Positions 13,381 to 13,457 of a stretch of 13,457 nt of DNA are shown piece after piece. The notes below the pieces were generated by a model. The model made no database searches and was not told the origin of the DNA. It worked only from the letters and a program-made list of their open reading frames with translations. Every line of letters begins with the position of its first letter. The first letter of the stretch is position 1. A program made the position numbers and the translations under genes. This DNA comes from JALZHR01 sp036389695. GTDB taxonomy: Bacteria; Acidobacteriota; Blastocatellia; Pyrinomonadales; Pyrinomonadaceae. Location: assembly GCA_036389695.1 (NCBI GenBank), contig DASVWG010000210.1:1-13457 (forward strand), given 5' to 3'.

Positions 13381-13457
13381 AATGCAAAATTTAAAATGCA
13401 AAGTGCAAAATTAAATCAGTTCTTCCATTTTGCATTTTGCACTTTGCATTTTGCGTT
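13381..13457. repeat. Heptamer array (TTTGCAT) with inverted partner, copy 2
   Basis: The left arm (13381-13411) carries ATGCAAA-type units and the right arm (13425-13457) TTTGCAT-type units, running off the window. The stretch 13409-13435 is the reverse complement of 11293-11319 with two mismatches in 27, including the non-repetitive GGAAGAAC. It is therefore a relative of the array at 11271-11369, inverted. Confidence 0.8.

Overview
The window looks like an accessory, repeat-rich stretch of a chromosome from an Acidobacteriota-type bacterium, most likely near Blastocatellia/Pyrinomonadaceae. This is inferred from three things. The genes are of moderate GC and the spacers are AT-rich. Exported proteins are common: an M1 peptidase, a lytic transglycosylase, a DUF6702 protein and several orphan secreted proteins. 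Finally, the gaps are full of palindromic and tandem repeats. The placement is an impression and not a taxonomic test. No tRNA, rRNA, CRISPR array or transposase gene is visible.

Layout. Positions 1-357 hold three 21-bp tandem repeats, possibly the end of a mobile element outside the window, and a nested palindrome. They are followed by an unnamed all-helical protein (358-1044) and an AT-rich orphan secreted protein (1192-2310). On the minus strand lie a TPR/SLT lytic transglycosylase (3004-4395) and, 11 nt downstream of it, a DUF4258 / YgiT-type zinc-finger pair resembling a toxin-antitoxin module (2992-2461). A 420-bp divergent gap carries a 31-bp inverted repeat and a promoter. The promoter leads into a short leader ORF that overlaps the start of a six-cysteine secreted orphan (4816-5496). 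A 58-aa membrane protein (5578-5754, minus) converges on that gene. A 600-bp gap full of repeats precedes a SAM methyltransferase (6368-7447). A doubly nested inverted repeat separates it from an 862-aa M1 metallopeptidase (7809-10397) and a DUF6702 protein (10482-11054) with a clear terminator. The last unit is an IolI-like sugar isomerase (11431-12270) followed by a Gfo/Idh/MocA dehydrogenase (12375-13346). This pair would suit oxidation and isomerisation of inositol or a related polyol.

The most striking signal lies between the genes. At least five loci carry short tandem arrays with a 7-bp (once 8-bp) period, each followed within about 30-130 bp by its inverted complement. The word differs at nearly every locus: GAGAACT, AATCGTA, GCAAAAT, AAAAAGTG. 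The architecture is constant, so the arrays look like products of one process rather than copies of one sequence. One array runs into a coding region and supplies the hydrophobic core of the DUF6702 signal peptide, so that start codon sits in the loop of a possible long mRNA hairpin. Two arrays share a non-repetitive core and flank the iolI-like/dehydrogenase pair in opposite orientations.
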